Shown here: piece by piece, positions 10,483-20,741 of the stretch
Numbering within the stretch: position 1 is the stretch's first letter
How the letters are laid out: every line of letters begins with the position of its first letter
Assembly: GCF_024166365.1 (NCBI RefSeq)
Contig: NC_064823.1
Coordinates: 3,652,924 to 3,716,923 of the forward strand
DNA length: 64,000 nt
Direction of reading: 5' to 3'
Source of the DNA: Elephas maximus indicus
Taxonomy: Eukaryota; Chordata; Mammalia; Proboscidea; Elephantidae
Translations under genes and position numbers: made by a program
The notes under the pieces: model-generated
What the model was told of the DNA's origin: nothing
Databases searched by the model: none
What the model saw: only the letters and a program-made list of their open reading frames with translations

Positions 10483-12571
10483 TCCCTTTGGGGAAGGCTG
10501 GGAGAAAGATTAACAGTGTAAGTTTTTGTTAGTGTATTGGAATCCTTCCTCAAGGGGACTCGGCCTCCCCTTCATTCAAGGAGTTGTGGGTCTTTAAACT
10601 CGCTCAAGTCTGGGAAATCGGTTGAGGGACTGTGATTCTCTATTCTGGCAATTTGAGTGAGACTGTTGTTCACCTGACTTAGAATTCATCTGTTTGTACC
10701 GATCAAGTAAATATTTAGTAGATTTCATATCTATTTCACTCCTAGGGACACCAGGACTAAGTGGCCAACACCATAAGTCCATACGAGTCAGACTATTCTG
10801 ATTATTGCTTTGATTCCGCTGTCCGTTACTGTAACCATGCCCACCTTGTCTTTGCCAATTGAGTGCTGCCACTTGACCCCTACTACCATGGGGTCCAATC
10901 AGCCCCACTGTACTTAAGTGTCTTAATGCAGTTAGGGCAGTTTCCACTGTCAAATCTGACTTACATAAAATAGCAATCACAGCAGTCATCAAGGATGCTG
11001 GGACTTCCTTCACGAATTTGTTCCTCACAGTTGTGGTAAAAGGTGTGTCCTCCATGAGTGGGTCTGTGGGTCTAACCTGATAAATCCACTCTAGCATGCC
11101 AATTTCCCTAAGCCTTTGGATACCTTCTTCTACAGTAAACAAGGCAGGTCTGGTACTTCAACTTGATTTAGTGTAGGCTACCAGGTAATCCATGCTTCAG
11201 TAACCCAACCAAATAAACTAATAGATCCTTTTCTAACTTCTAAAGCTCAAACACTGAATGAAGAATCTGTGCTTAGTGGACCCATATCAATAAACTCAGA
11301 CCAATCCATCTTCATGTTCCTTGCACCATTATCCCACACCCTTAATAACCATTCCCACATATATCTACCCAGGTTTCTGTTTGTATATATTAGAAAAGTC
11401 AAGCAGCTTTTTTGGAGTGTAGCATACCACCCCCTGGGTCACACTTTCTACTTCACCTTTTGTCTAGTTATAGGTCTAGAAGCCAAAATTGGCAGTGGAG
11501 AAGAGTTTTGAGAACATTCAGCATTGTCTTGTAAAGCATCTGCCTCAGGCGATGCCTCAGGCAATGACTCAGACAAGGCTCTTTAGAAGCAGCTGAGCTA
11601 ATCTCATTAGATGGGAATGGAGGGGTTAATGGTTTTACTGGGCAGGGTGGCTTAGCAAACAAACATGGAGTAATCTCTTCAGATGGGAGTGACAGGGCTG
11701 GTTCTGCTGGTGGGAATGATTCTACAGAATTTAGGGGCTCAGTGTCTCCAGCTTCCTGATTATCTGCACATATGCCCCATCCCAAGTTTCAGAATCCCAT
11801 TTCTTCCCAATCAATGCCCTCACTTTAACTTCAGACACCTCTCGAGGTTGGCACTTAAGTTGGCATTGTAATTCAGACACTGTTACAATAAGACTCTGGA
11901 TTTGGTTTTTACCAGTATCAGCTATGTTACTACAAGAAAAGAAGCTTTCTTTCAAAGCATAAGTGGAAATTTTTGTTTGTTTGTTTGTTTGTTTAAATAA
12001 TTTTTATTGTGCTTTAAGTGAAAGTTTACAAATCAAGTCAGTCTCTCCCACAAAAACCCATATACACCTTGCTACCCACTCCCAATTACTCTCCCCCTAC
12101 TGATACAGCCTGCTCTCTCCCTCCACTCTCTCTTTTCGTGTCCTTTTCACCGGCTTCTAACCCCCTCCACCCTCTCATCTCCCCTCCAGGCAGGAGATGC
12201 CAACATAGTCTCAAGTGTATAAGTGGAAATTTTGAGGTCATTTATGTGGTACTTGAGCTTTGACTCTGAAGCCCTGAGCACATAACTTTATCTCACCAGT
12301 TTGTCTAGTGAAAGTAGGACCAACCAACCAGCTTCATTTTACTTCTCATTCTTACAAAATTGTAGAAAAGTATCACACATGCAATCACCCAGAGCCTCGC
12401 CTTTCACTAATAACTGATCTGTTGGTGGTGATATTTTGTGTATTTGAATTGCCACCTCACACCATGGATTAGGAGTGCCCTCTTTGCTACTGGAAGCAGA
12501 GTCGACAATGCCTTTTAAAACTAACTAGAGAACCAATTTAGAAAACTCATCCTTACAATTTTGTTTCCCTA
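10483..12571 (-). pseudogene. ERVL gag remnant
   Basis: Minus-strand frames covering 10,594-11,142 (182 codons, ending near ...NRFPRLERV), 11,468-11,785 and 11,731-11,955 lie between the primer site and the protease, the position of gag. The 182-codon frame contains a capsid-like stretch (FVKEVPASLMTAVIAILCKSD) and a basic, Asn/Gln-rich C-terminal tail (QRQGGHGYSNGQRNQSNNQN), with no CCHC zinc knuckle visible. It is broken by stops and an antisense-oriented L1 tail at 11,974-12,218. Assignment rests on position more than on motifs. Confidence 0.65.
11974..12218 (-). mobile_element. L1 3'-UTR copy (minus) with 15-bp TSD
   Basis: T-rich start with five TTTG repeats (11,974-11,995), then the complement of the L1 3' end ('tttattgtgctttaagtgaa'). 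Flanked by ATAAGTGGAAATTT at 11,959 and 12,219. Heavily 5'-truncated; inserted in ERVL gag. Confidence 0.9.
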
Positions 12572-12589
12572 GAACCACTCTCAGTACCA
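12572..12589 (-). promoter_or_regulatory. ERVL primer-binding site (tRNA-Leu-like)
   Basis: Minus strand TGGTACTGAGAGTGGTTC starts 2 nt after the 5' LTR end. It resembles the 3' end complement of a leucine tRNA (TGG...GAGTGG), the primer type associated with ERVL elements. Several mismatches are expected from age. Confidence 0.65.
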
Positions 12590-12591
12590 AA

Positions 12592-13670
12592 TGCCTTAGG
12601 CTGGTTTCTCTAGAGAAGCAAAACCAGTAAGCGTATAAATATACATAGAGAGAGAGAGATTTATATCAAGGAAATGGCTCACAGGGTTGTAGAGGCTGGA
12701 ATGTTCCAAGTCTGTGGGTCAGGATAGAGGCTTCTCCTTATTCACATAGCCACAGGGGCTGGTGAACCCAAGATGAGCAGGCCGGAGAGCAGGGCTCTTG
12801 TTCACAGGCTGTGAAGATCAATGAATCCCAAAGATCTTCAGGCAAGATTGCAGGTATGTTCATAGCTCAAGTCCCAAGAACTGGAGGTCAGAGGAACAGG
12901 AGCCAGATGCAGGATCTAGAACAAGCAAAAGCCCACAAGCCTTGCCAGAATATCCACTTATATTCAATGCAGGCCACATGCCCAAGGAAGCTCCCTTTCA
13001 ACTGATTGGCTACTCACAGCAGATCCCATCATGGAGGTGATCACATAATATCAAATCTCATCATGGAAGTTGTCATGGACTGAATTATGTCCCCCCAAAA
13101 ATGTGTGTATCAATTTGGCTGGGCCATAATTCCCTGTATTGTGTGTTTGTCCTCTATTTTGTGGTTGTAATTTTATGTTAAAGAGGATTAGGGTGGGATT
13201 GTAACACCCTTACTAAGGTCACATCATTGATCCAATGTAAAGGGTATTTCCCTGGGGTGTGGCCTACACCACCTTTTATCTTATAAGAGATAAAAGGAAA
13301 GGGAAGTAAGCAAAGAGTAGGGGACCTCATACCACCAAGAAAGCAGCACCTGGAGCAGAGCACATCCTTTGGACCTGGGGTCCCTGAGCCTGAGAAGCTC
13401 CTCCACCAGGGGAAGATTGATGACAAGGAATCTTCCTCCAGAGCTGACAGAGAGAGAAAGCCAACCCCTGGAGCTGACACCCTGAATTTGGACTTGTAAC
13501 CTACTAGACTGTGAGAGAATAAATTTCTCTTTGTTAAAACCGTCCACTTGTGGTATTTCTGTTATAGCAGCACTAGACAACTAAGACAGAAGTGATCACA
13601 CCATCTTACAAATATCAAATCACTGAGAATCATGGCCCAGCCAAGTTGACACACAAACTTAATCATTACA
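12592..13670 (-). repeat. 5' LTR of the ERVL provirus, split by a MaLR LTR
   Basis: Matches the 3' LTR at 3,244-3,798 throughout. A 518-bp MaLR LTR with its 5-bp duplication interrupts it at 13,071-13,588; without that it is about 556 bp. The outer end is 'cttaatcattaca'. Confidence 0.88.
13071..13588 (+). mobile_element. MaLR solo LTR with 5-bp TSD, inside the ERVL LTR
   Basis: TGTCATGGACTGAATTATG... to ...AACTAAGACA, flanked by the perfect duplication GAAGT (13,066-13,070 and 13,589-13,593). Contains 'gagagaataaatttct' near its 3' end, the polyadenylation region of the LTR. Confidence 0.94.
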
Positions 13671-13879
13671 AGTTCCCTTTGGATTTGTCTCTCCACAGTG
13701 AGCATCACACAGGAAATAAATAAGCAAGGAAATTGAGGTTTTGCTTGCCATTGGCAAGGGTTGAACTCAGCTTCTCCAGTTTCTAAGGTCAGGGGCCTTT
13801 CCAATCTGCCATGTTGCCTCGACTAAAAAATCAGCCTAGAAATTATTAAACCATATTAATTGAAACTAATCCCAAATCT

Positions 13880-14035
13880 CTTAGAGTTGTAAATTGAAAA
13901 ACACTTTAGAGATAATGCAATCCAATCCCACATTTATAGACAAAAATGAGACTCCAAGCAAGTAATTTATTTGGTTACCAGTGAGAAGTGGCAGAGTCAA
14001 GACTTAAACCTTCATCTGCCAAATTCCATTTCCTC
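13880..14035 (-). mobile_element. MIR-like ancient SINE
   Basis: Has the complement-of-MIR style 'agacaaaaatgagactccaagcaagtaa...ggttaccagtgagaagtggcagagtcaag'. Diverged; assignment tentative. Confidence 0.5.
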
Positions 14036-14087
14036 CTAAACTGCAATGAAGTGCAATTCAGCCTTGCCTAGCGCACGGATCACATGC

Positions 14088-14145
14088 GTGCTCTGCACCC
14101 ATGGGGTTGCCTGCGTCAGAATGGACTTGAACGCAACTAACAAGA
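14088..14145 (+). mobile_element. AfroSINE tail fragment, diverged
   Basis: Weak match: 'catggggttgcctgcgtcagaatggacttgaacgcaac' resembles the 3' part of the AfroSINE variant with 'acacatggggtcgcc'. Could be coincidental. Confidence 0.4.
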
Positions 14146-14269
14146 ACATAACAACACAGCTTTAATCTACAAGGATCTGAGGAAAAGGAAGGAACTTCTA
14201 GAGTAAACCAAGATTCCAAAGGGACCTAAGGAGGATGAATTACTTTTGACTAAACCCTTTGGATTCTGC

Positions 14270-15430
14270 AAATGAGAAAGAAAAACTGCAATTAAATAAT
14301 AAAATAATGATAAAGAAAACACTACTTATCGAAGCCTATTCCAAAAAACCAAACCCAGTGCCGTCGATCACAGCTCATAGCGACCCTGTAGGACAGAGGA
14401 GAACCGCCCCGTAGAGTTTCCAAGGAGCGCCTGGGGGATTCCAACTGCCGACCCTGTGGTTAGCAGCTGTAGCACTCAACCACTAGGCCACCAGGCTTTC
14501 CTAAAGCCTATTAGATGCAGCCAAATATGTGCTCAGGGGAAAAGTAGTAACCTTAAAAACTTCTGAGTTTAAGAAAAATGATTGTGAAGGAAGTAATTAT
14601 TCGACTCGAGAAGACAGAAAAAGAATAACAGAATAATAAAATGGAAAGGAAATAGGAAGAAATGGACAAAAGTGGAAGCAGAATATAATGAATTCGAAAA
14701 CAGAAAATCAGTGGGGTTGATTGTTGGGCGACATTTCTCCATAAGTCTCTTGCGTTTTTGCAAATCTGGTGAGCAGAAGCACTGATTGCCTTTGTTCTGT
14801 ACCAGCTTTTCACGGAAATTTGGATAGTAAACAGCTTTGGAACATAGGGTGCGTAGGTGTAATGCCTAGGCAGGCATTCTTACTGTCTGTTGTAAAGGAT
14901 TCAGGTTCCCTTAGTTTAGGATTCCTCTCCTGCAATGCAGCCCACTTCATGTGCAGACATCACCTGGACTTCCTCATGTTGCCCTTTGGGAACTGGGGCT
15001 TGGGAACTGGCACAAATACTGATATACTAGCTATCTCAGACCTAGGAGTCGCATGTGTCCTAGTAGCAGCCTAAAATGTTAGCTTGCAAGTAGGGAACAA
15101 TCTCAGACTCTTCGGAGTGTTTGATATTGATAAATTCAAGAGCAGGTTCATTGAAAATAATAGCAACAATAATAAACAATCCATTAGCTACCCTAAAGAG
15201 AAAAAGGAAAAATACAAACAAAGAAAACTAGGAATTAGGAAATGGGTTAAAGCACTTATGTAAACTATAATGCTTAAAAATATCATTTGCACAAACATGC
15301 ACTATTATTTTGAAAATCTGGGTGATATGGACAATTTTCTAGGAAAACATAAAATAACAAAATTTATTCAAAAAGAAAACAGAAAACTTTAAATAGGCCG
15401 ATCTCATGCAAGAAATTAAGCAAGGTAAAC
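14270..15430 (+). mobile_element. Ancient L1 ORF2 remnant (discontinuous)
   Basis: Segments around 14,280-14,345, 14,504-14,740 and 15,115-15,430 read as A-rich L1 ORF2-like DNA ('gtgctcaggggaaaagtagtaacc', then 'gacaattttctaggaaaaca'). They are separated by an AfroSINE at 14,345 and a non-L1 stretch (14,740-15,110). Far more diverged than the L1 copies at 20,418 and 43,520. Confidence 0.45.
14345..14503 (-). mobile_element. AfroSINE
   Basis: Reverse copy from 'aaaaaaccaaacccagtgccgtcg' to 'accactaggccaccagg'. Body blocks 'ctcatagcgaccctgtagg' and 'gtttccaaggagcgcctggg' are well preserved. Confidence 0.88.
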
Positions 15431-15533
15431 CCAGTCTTCATCTACTCAGCAGATAAACTACAGTCTCTCAACGCCTTCCGGCTTGCTTCTCCCTTGCTCT
15501 CAATCATAGGTGAATGGCCTTAACAGCTGATCA

Positions 15534-15745
15534 AAACCCACTGCCATCAAGTTGATTCCCACTTGTGGTGACCCCATGTGTTATAGAGTAACAGAGTAGA
15601 ACAGCTCCATAGGGTTTTTTTTTTTTTGGCTGTAATCTTTAAGCAGATTGCCATGCCCTTCTTCCATGGCACTGATGGATGGGTTTGAATCATCAACCTT
15701 TACGTTTGTAGTTGAGTGCAAACCATTTGCATTTGCTCTGTCTAA
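15534..15745 (-). mobile_element. AfroSINE, diverged, with internal T tract
   Basis: Reverse copy: 'cccactgccatcaagttgattccc', 'cagagtagaacagctccatagg', a T11 run at 15,617, 'gctgtaatcttta' and 'gggtttgaatcatcaacc'. It is the longer type with the 'gattacagcc' block. Confidence 0.75.
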
Positions 15746-15752
15746 GGTTGAA

Positions 15753-15902
15753 AACCAAACCCAAACTCGTTGCCATCAAGTCAATTCCAACTCATGGAGT
15801 AGAACTGCCCCATAGGGTTTCCAAGGAGCAGGTGGTGGATTTGAACAGCTGACCTTTTGTTTAGCAGCCAAGCTCTTAACCACTGCACCACCAAGGCTCC
15901 TC
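15753..15902 (-). mobile_element. AfroSINE with internal deletion
   Basis: Reverse copy next to the previous one, same orientation. The 'agcgaccctataggacag' block is missing between 'ccaactcat' and 'ggagtagaactgcc', a deletion of roughly 20 bp. Confidence 0.82.
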
Positions 15903-16040
15903 TGAGATTGAAAGTGATGATCAAATCTGCCAGCCTTGACTCCAAATACAATGATGTGATAAAATAACCAGATCAATTTCAATCTTTCACTGGAGAAAGA
16001 AAAGAGACAGAAGAATGGAAATTTTTACTAAATATGTAGT

Positions 16041-16566
16041 TGTCTTAGACTGCATTCTCTAGAGAAGCAAAACCAGTTATGCATATAAGTATACAATATA
16101 GAGAGATTTATATCAAGGAAATGGTTCACGTGATTGTAGATACTGGAACGTCCAAGTCCGTGGGTCAGATTGGAGGCGTCTCCTGATTCACGGACCCAAG
16201 ATCGGCAGGTCACAGAGCAGGGCTCTTGCTCATAGGCTGCGAAGGCTGACAAATTCCAAGATCGGCAGGCAAGACCACAAGTAAGCTGCTAGTTCAAGTC
16301 CCAAGAACTGGAAGCCAGATGAACATGAGCCAGCTGCAGGATCCAGAGTGAGCAAAAAGCCCCTAGTCTTGCAGAATATCCACTTGTATTTGATGCAGGC
16401 CACAGGTTCAAGGAAATTCCCCTTGAACTGATTGGCTACTATAGCAGTTCCCATCATGGGTGTGATCACATATCAGTCTCAACATGGAAGTGGTCACAAC
16501 ATTATATGACTGCCAAAACACTGAGAATTATGGCCTGGCCAAGTTGACACACAATCTTAACCATCA
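16041..16566 (-). mobile_element. ERVL-type solo LTR
   Basis: Parallels the provirus LTRs ('tgtcttagactgcattctctagagaagcaaaaccag', 'gtccgtgggtcag', 'ggcctggccaagttgacacac'). No internal sequence flanks it, so it is a solo LTR. The right edge is blurred; flanks GTAGT and ATAGT are a possible decayed TSD. Confidence 0.8.
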
Positions 16567-16799
16567 TAATAGTACATGTATATCTTATGAGTCTTACTCT
16601 TTAAATTTTATGCTGTTTTCTTTATTTCTGAAATAAGACCTTTGTCTTGGAGATGCCGACTCAAAAGTGACTGAGTTTGATTTGACAATGACAATAAGAA
16701 CATCAGAAAGAGTCTTTTGGTGCATGTCAATGCATCATTTGGTTCAATCTACTGCAGTACACAATGACCCTTCCCTGTGACTACACTTGTTATAATAGA

Positions 16800-16985
16800 G
16801 CAGCAGTTTTCAAAGTCTGGTACCCTGACCAGCAGCTTCCGCATCACCCAAGAACCTGTCAGAAATGCAAACTCTCAGGCTGCACCATAGACCTAAAGTC
16901 AGAAAAGCTGGGAATGGGGCTGGGCAATCTGTGTTTTAACAAGCCATCCAGATGGTTCTGATGCACACTCAAGTTTGAGAAATGT
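16800..16985 (-). mobile_element. MER5-like hAT (Charlie) non-autonomous DNA transposon
   Basis: Ends in the inverted 'cagcagttttcaaag...ctcaagtttgagaa' layout and contains 'agaaatgcaaactctcagg' and 'aatctgtgttttaacaagccatcc', landmarks of the MER5 group. Confidence 0.8.
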
Positions 16986-17029
16986 CGGAATCGACTCCAT
17001 GGCAATGGGCTTGGTTTTGGTTTGGTTTG
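16986..17029 (+). mobile_element. AfroSINE tail fragment
   Basis: Only 'gaatcgactccatggcaatgggcttgg' and the T/G-rich end remain, directly abutting the MER5-like element. Confidence 0.6.
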
Positions 17030-17356
17030 TAATAGACCTGATTCACATAGCCTAATTTGGTATCTACCAGAGCCTACTTCCTGTTGGTTGCATCAAACTA
17101 CGCAAAAGGAAAAAATTTCCTTCCTTTGCAGCCCCTCTCCCCGCTATAAATAGAGAACACTTGCTCACCAGCAGCTGGAGCTCTGGCCTATCCTCCTTGG
17201 AGTTCTCCAGGCTCCATCCAGCAGCTGTTACAGAATACCAATAGCTGAGAGAACACAAAATATTCATACATTCTGAGCAGAAAAGCCAACAATCATTTAG
17301 GCCTTGCTCAATAAAGTTATAAAGTAGTTTTGCAGTGGAAGATCAAGAAAGCAAGG
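17030..17356. other. Unclassified stretch
   Basis: No recognisable repeat or exon; a TATAAATAG box at about 17,145 has no supporting gene. Confidence 0.35.
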
Positions 17357-17942
17357 TGTCATGGATTGAATTCTGTCCCCCAAAATATGTGTTGGAATCC
17401 TAGCCCCTGTATCTGTGGATGTAATCCCATTTGGGAATAGATTTTTCTTTGTTATGTTTATGAAGTCATATCAATGTTGGATGGATCTTAAGCCTAATGA
17501 CTCTTGAAATATAAAAAGAACAGATTAGACAAAGAAAGAAATAAGCATAAATGGGGGAAAGATAGAAACCACATGGAATCGCTAAGGTTACAGAAGCTGA
17601 GACAAGGATTTTTTTCCCAGAGCAATCAGAGAGAGCCTTGCCCTAGAGCCGGTGCCCTGAATTTGGACTTCTAGCTTCCTAAACTGTGAGAAATAAATTT
17701 GTTTGTTAAAGCAGCCCACTTGTGGTATTTCTATTACAACCAAAAAAACCAAACCAAACCCGTTGCCATCGAGTCGATTCCAACTCATAGTGACCCCATA
17801 GGACAGATTAGAGCTGCTCCATAGAGTTTCCAAGGAGTGCCTGGTGGATTCAAACTGTTGACCTTTTGGTTAGCGGCCGTAGCTCTTAACCACTATGCCA
17901 CCAGGGTTTCCTCTATTACAACAGCACTAGGTAACTAAGACA
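17357..17942 (+). mobile_element. MaLR solo LTR with 5-bp TSD, carrying an AfroSINE
   Basis: TGTCATGGATTGAATTCTG... to ...GTAACTAAGACA, flanked by the perfect duplication CAAGG (17,352-17,356 and 17,943-17,947). Its middle differs from the other MaLR LTRs here ('gtgttggaatcctagcccctg'), so it is another subfamily. An AfroSINE is inserted at 17,741-17,912. Confidence 0.93.
17741..17912 (-). mobile_element. AfroSINE inside a MaLR LTR, 10-bp TSD
   Basis: Reverse full-length copy flanked by CTATTACAAC at 17,731-17,740 and 17,913-17,922. Confidence 0.93.
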
Positions 17943-18099
17943 CAAGGGTTACCCACTTATTTTTGCCTGAAGAAAGTTAAGATGCAATCAGTTCACAGCT
18001 ATAGCCCCTCTATCCTAACTAAATGTGGGATTTAAAGGGACAGCAAGATCTAATACTGAGGCAACAAAACTGGAAAGACCAGAAACCTGAATCCTTTCC

Positions 18100-18262
18100 A
18101 GGTCTCTCCTATTAATTCACCATATGACCTTGGGAAACTTACTTCAGCTTTGATTCTTCAATATCTCTGTATGTGAAATATGAGAGATAATAACCCCCTC
18201 CTTCCTTCATCACAGACTGGTGGGTGGATTCATATTACATAACCAAGAAAGTAGCTTTTAAA
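18100..18262 (+). mobile_element. MIR SINE
   Basis: Diverged MIR: 'ctattaattcaccatatgaccttgggaaacttacttcag', then 'caatatctctgtatgtgaaatatgagagataata'. Confidence 0.65.
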
Positions 18263-18320
18263 GAAAAGAGCCACAGGCAGAGATGACCCTAAAGTACCAA
18301 CTGTGAAAGTCATTTGAAAA

Positions 18321-18522
18321 AAACCCAAAAAACTGCTGTCCAGTCGATTCCAACACTGTAGTGGCCCTGCAGGACAGAGTAGAACTATCTCTCAGGGTTT
18401 CCAAGGCTGTAAATCTTTACAAAAGCAGGCTGCCGCATCCTTCTCCTGTGGGCCGGCTGGTTTGAATGCCAGACCTCTCCGTTAGCAGTTAAGCACTTAA
18501 CTACCGCGCCACCAGGGCTCCT
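18321..18522 (-). mobile_element. AfroSINE, long type
   Basis: Reverse copy with the extra 'ggctgtaaatctttacaaaagcagg' block, 'tttgaatgccagacc' B-box region and 'accgcgccaccagggctcc' head complement. Confidence 0.85.
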
Positions 18523-18537
18523 TAAGCTATGTTACAG

Positions 18538-18726
18538 TTGTTTTGTGCCTTTGAGTCGATTCCAACTCATAGTGACCCTATGTGACAGAGTAGAACTGCT
18601 CTATAGGGTTTTCTTGGCTGTAATCTTTATGGGAGCAGATTGCCAGGCCTAGTCTTTCACAGAGCCACTTGCGGTTTCGAACCGCCAACCTTTTGGTTAG
18701 CAGCCGAGTGCTTAACCGTCGTGCCC
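18538..18726 (-). mobile_element. AfroSINE, long type
   Basis: Reverse copy beginning 'ttgtgcctttgagtcgattccaac' and ending at 'gtgcttaaccgtcgtgccc'. It follows the previous copy within 20 bp in the same orientation, one of several tandem AfroSINE pairs. Confidence 0.85.
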
Positions 18727-19012
18727 AATCACTACCCACCTTCTCCCAAGCTCAGGGAGAGATTTGGGGAAGTCTCTAATACCTAGTATTTTTAAAGACC
18801 GCCTAGCTCAGACACTTCCACAGCATGAGCTATTAATCCAACACTAACATGCCATTGAGGCAAATTGGGTGACTTCAGCCCTTGGCCAGTCCCCACCTTC
18901 TGCACACACCCCTCCAGCTTTGGAGCAGTGGTGCTTTTCCTGATGCTCTCTTATTCCATGGCTACCCTGATCATATTTTTTGAACCCCAAATGGGGATAC
19001 ATAGCCTAACAA

Positions 19013-19430
19013 ATGAAGGTTGACTCTGACTCATGGCAACCGCATGTACAACAGAACGAAACATTGCCTAGTCCAGCATTATCTGCACCATCGTATGCTC
19101 AAGTACATTTTTGCAGCCACTGTGTATTTCAAGTGTCTTCCAACCCAGAGTCCATTGTTGCGCCGGTGTATATTTCAAGTGCCTCACCTTTGAGCACTAT
19201 ATCGGAAAATATTCTATAGGGAAAAATTCATAGTTTTCATAGGCTAATTTTCAGAAGTAGATAGCCAAACATTTCTTTCTAATTTGTTTTAGCCTGGAAA
19301 CTCTGTTGAAACTGTCCACCCTGGGTGACCCTGCGGGGATTTGAAATACCAGTAGAGTAGCTTTCAGTATCATAGCAACATGCAAGCCACCAAAGCATGA
19401 CAAACTGACAGTGGTGGTGAAACTAGGCTG
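19013..19430 (-). mobile_element. RTE-tailed composite repeat (AfroSINE2-like)
   Basis: Left part resembles the RTE 3' end ('gactcatggcaaccgcatgtacaacagaacgaaaca'). The right part ('gaaatacc...catagcaacatgcaagccacca...gacaaactgacag') matches the complement of 40,815-40,920. Related also to 42,550-42,842. The name is tentative; the internal relationship is clear. Confidence 0.6.
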
Positions 19431-19985
19431 GGTTTTTGAAATTACGTTGGTCAAAGGTATGTGGCTGAATCCCTTCACCTCCTGGACAATCTCTCTTGCA
19501 GCACCTACCCTTTCAAGTGGTCTATGGTCTGCTCCATGCTCTTCCATTGGGGGCTCCTTGAGAACCGTGTCTTTTCTTCATATTCCTCCATGAACTCTGG
19601 GTGCTCAATGTATGTTTGCTGAATGAAAGATAAAAGAAAAGTGAATGGACTAATTCTTCCCATTTTCACCCACTTTCATATGTGTTATAGTTGACTGAGC
19701 ACCTGAATTAACCCCTACTAAGGTCTTCATGGGGCTATTACTTCCTGAGATCTGGGATTTTATCACAATAGGGATAGTTGTTGCTATTCGACCTTCTTTT
19801 GCATAGTAAATCAAGGCTCACAGAAGAAATGACCTGAATCTATATTTTGTCTAGAAATTTCCATGTTACTATATTAAGTGGTTAAGTGACAATCACTATA
19901 TCAAAGAATTTAGAAAACTTTAGAAGCAAATATTAATTTGGAATATAAATAATGCTTGGGCATTCTCTTTGAGGAATGAAGAGGG
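19431..19985. other. Unclassified stretch, no gene seen
   Basis: No clear repeat or exon. Confidence 0.35.
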
Positions 19986-20741
19986 TTGTTGTTGAATTGT
20001 TAGGTGCCGTAAGGTCACTTTCAACTCACAGCAACCACATGTACAACACAATGAGACACTGCGCGTTCATTCACCATCCTCACAATCATTGCTATGTTTG
20101 AGCTCATTGTTACAGCCACTGGGTCAGTCCATCTCATTGAGGGTCTTCCTCTCTTTTGCTGACCTTCTTTACTTTACCACGGCACTGCTCCTTCCTGATA
20201 ACATGTCCAAAGTACATGAGACTAAGTTTCATCATCCTCCCTTCTAAGGAGTGTTCTGGCTGTATTCTTCCAAGGCAGATTTGTTCTTTCTAGCAGTCCA
20301 TGGTGTATTACAGTCTCTTCCCCAACACCATAATTCAAAGGTATCAATTCTTCTTTGGCCTTCCTTATTCATTGTGAAGATTTTGCATATATATGGGGCA
20401 ATTAAAAATACCATCACAAAACAGGGAATCACTGATGTCATTAAAAGATGACAATAATCAATAAAGAGGGACTAAATACAGGATGGCATAGATCTTCCAT
20501 ATGGAGAGGAAATCAAGGCGATATAGGGAGATACAAGTTAGGTTTATACTTAAAATATTAAGGTAACCACAAAAAGGACTGAACAATCCCATGCTTCAAA
20601 ATAAAACCAAGATAAATATAAGGGCTCAGCAAAAACAAATTCAACTACAATGAAAAAGAGGAACGCATAATTTACACAGAAAAACTCAGCACAAAAAACT
20701 AAGTGGAAAAATGAAATTGTCAACACAAAAAAGGCATCAAA

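Larger units (their letters stand above)
3244..13670 (-). mobile_element. ERVL-type endogenous retrovirus, complete but degraded provirus
   Basis: Two related LTRs of about 555 bp (3,244-3,798 and 12,592-13,670 less its insertion), each bounded by TG and CA, enclose internal sequence reading gag, protease, RT, RNase H, integrase on the minus strand. A tRNA-Leu-like primer site sits 2 nt inside the 5' LTR. No env was seen, as usual for ERVL. Flanking pentamers AGAGC and AGTTC agree at only 3 of 5 bases, so the TSD has decayed. Six later insertions interrupt it (5,176; 6,484; 7,488; 8,567; 11,974; 13,071). All frames carry stops or shifts, so it is defective. Class III (ERVL) is inferred from the primer site, the absence of env and the LTR type. 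Confidence 0.85.

Noticed and set aside
17140-17160. TATAAATAG box as a promoter
   Set aside because: No gene, CpG enrichment or start context nearby; a chance AT-rich match.
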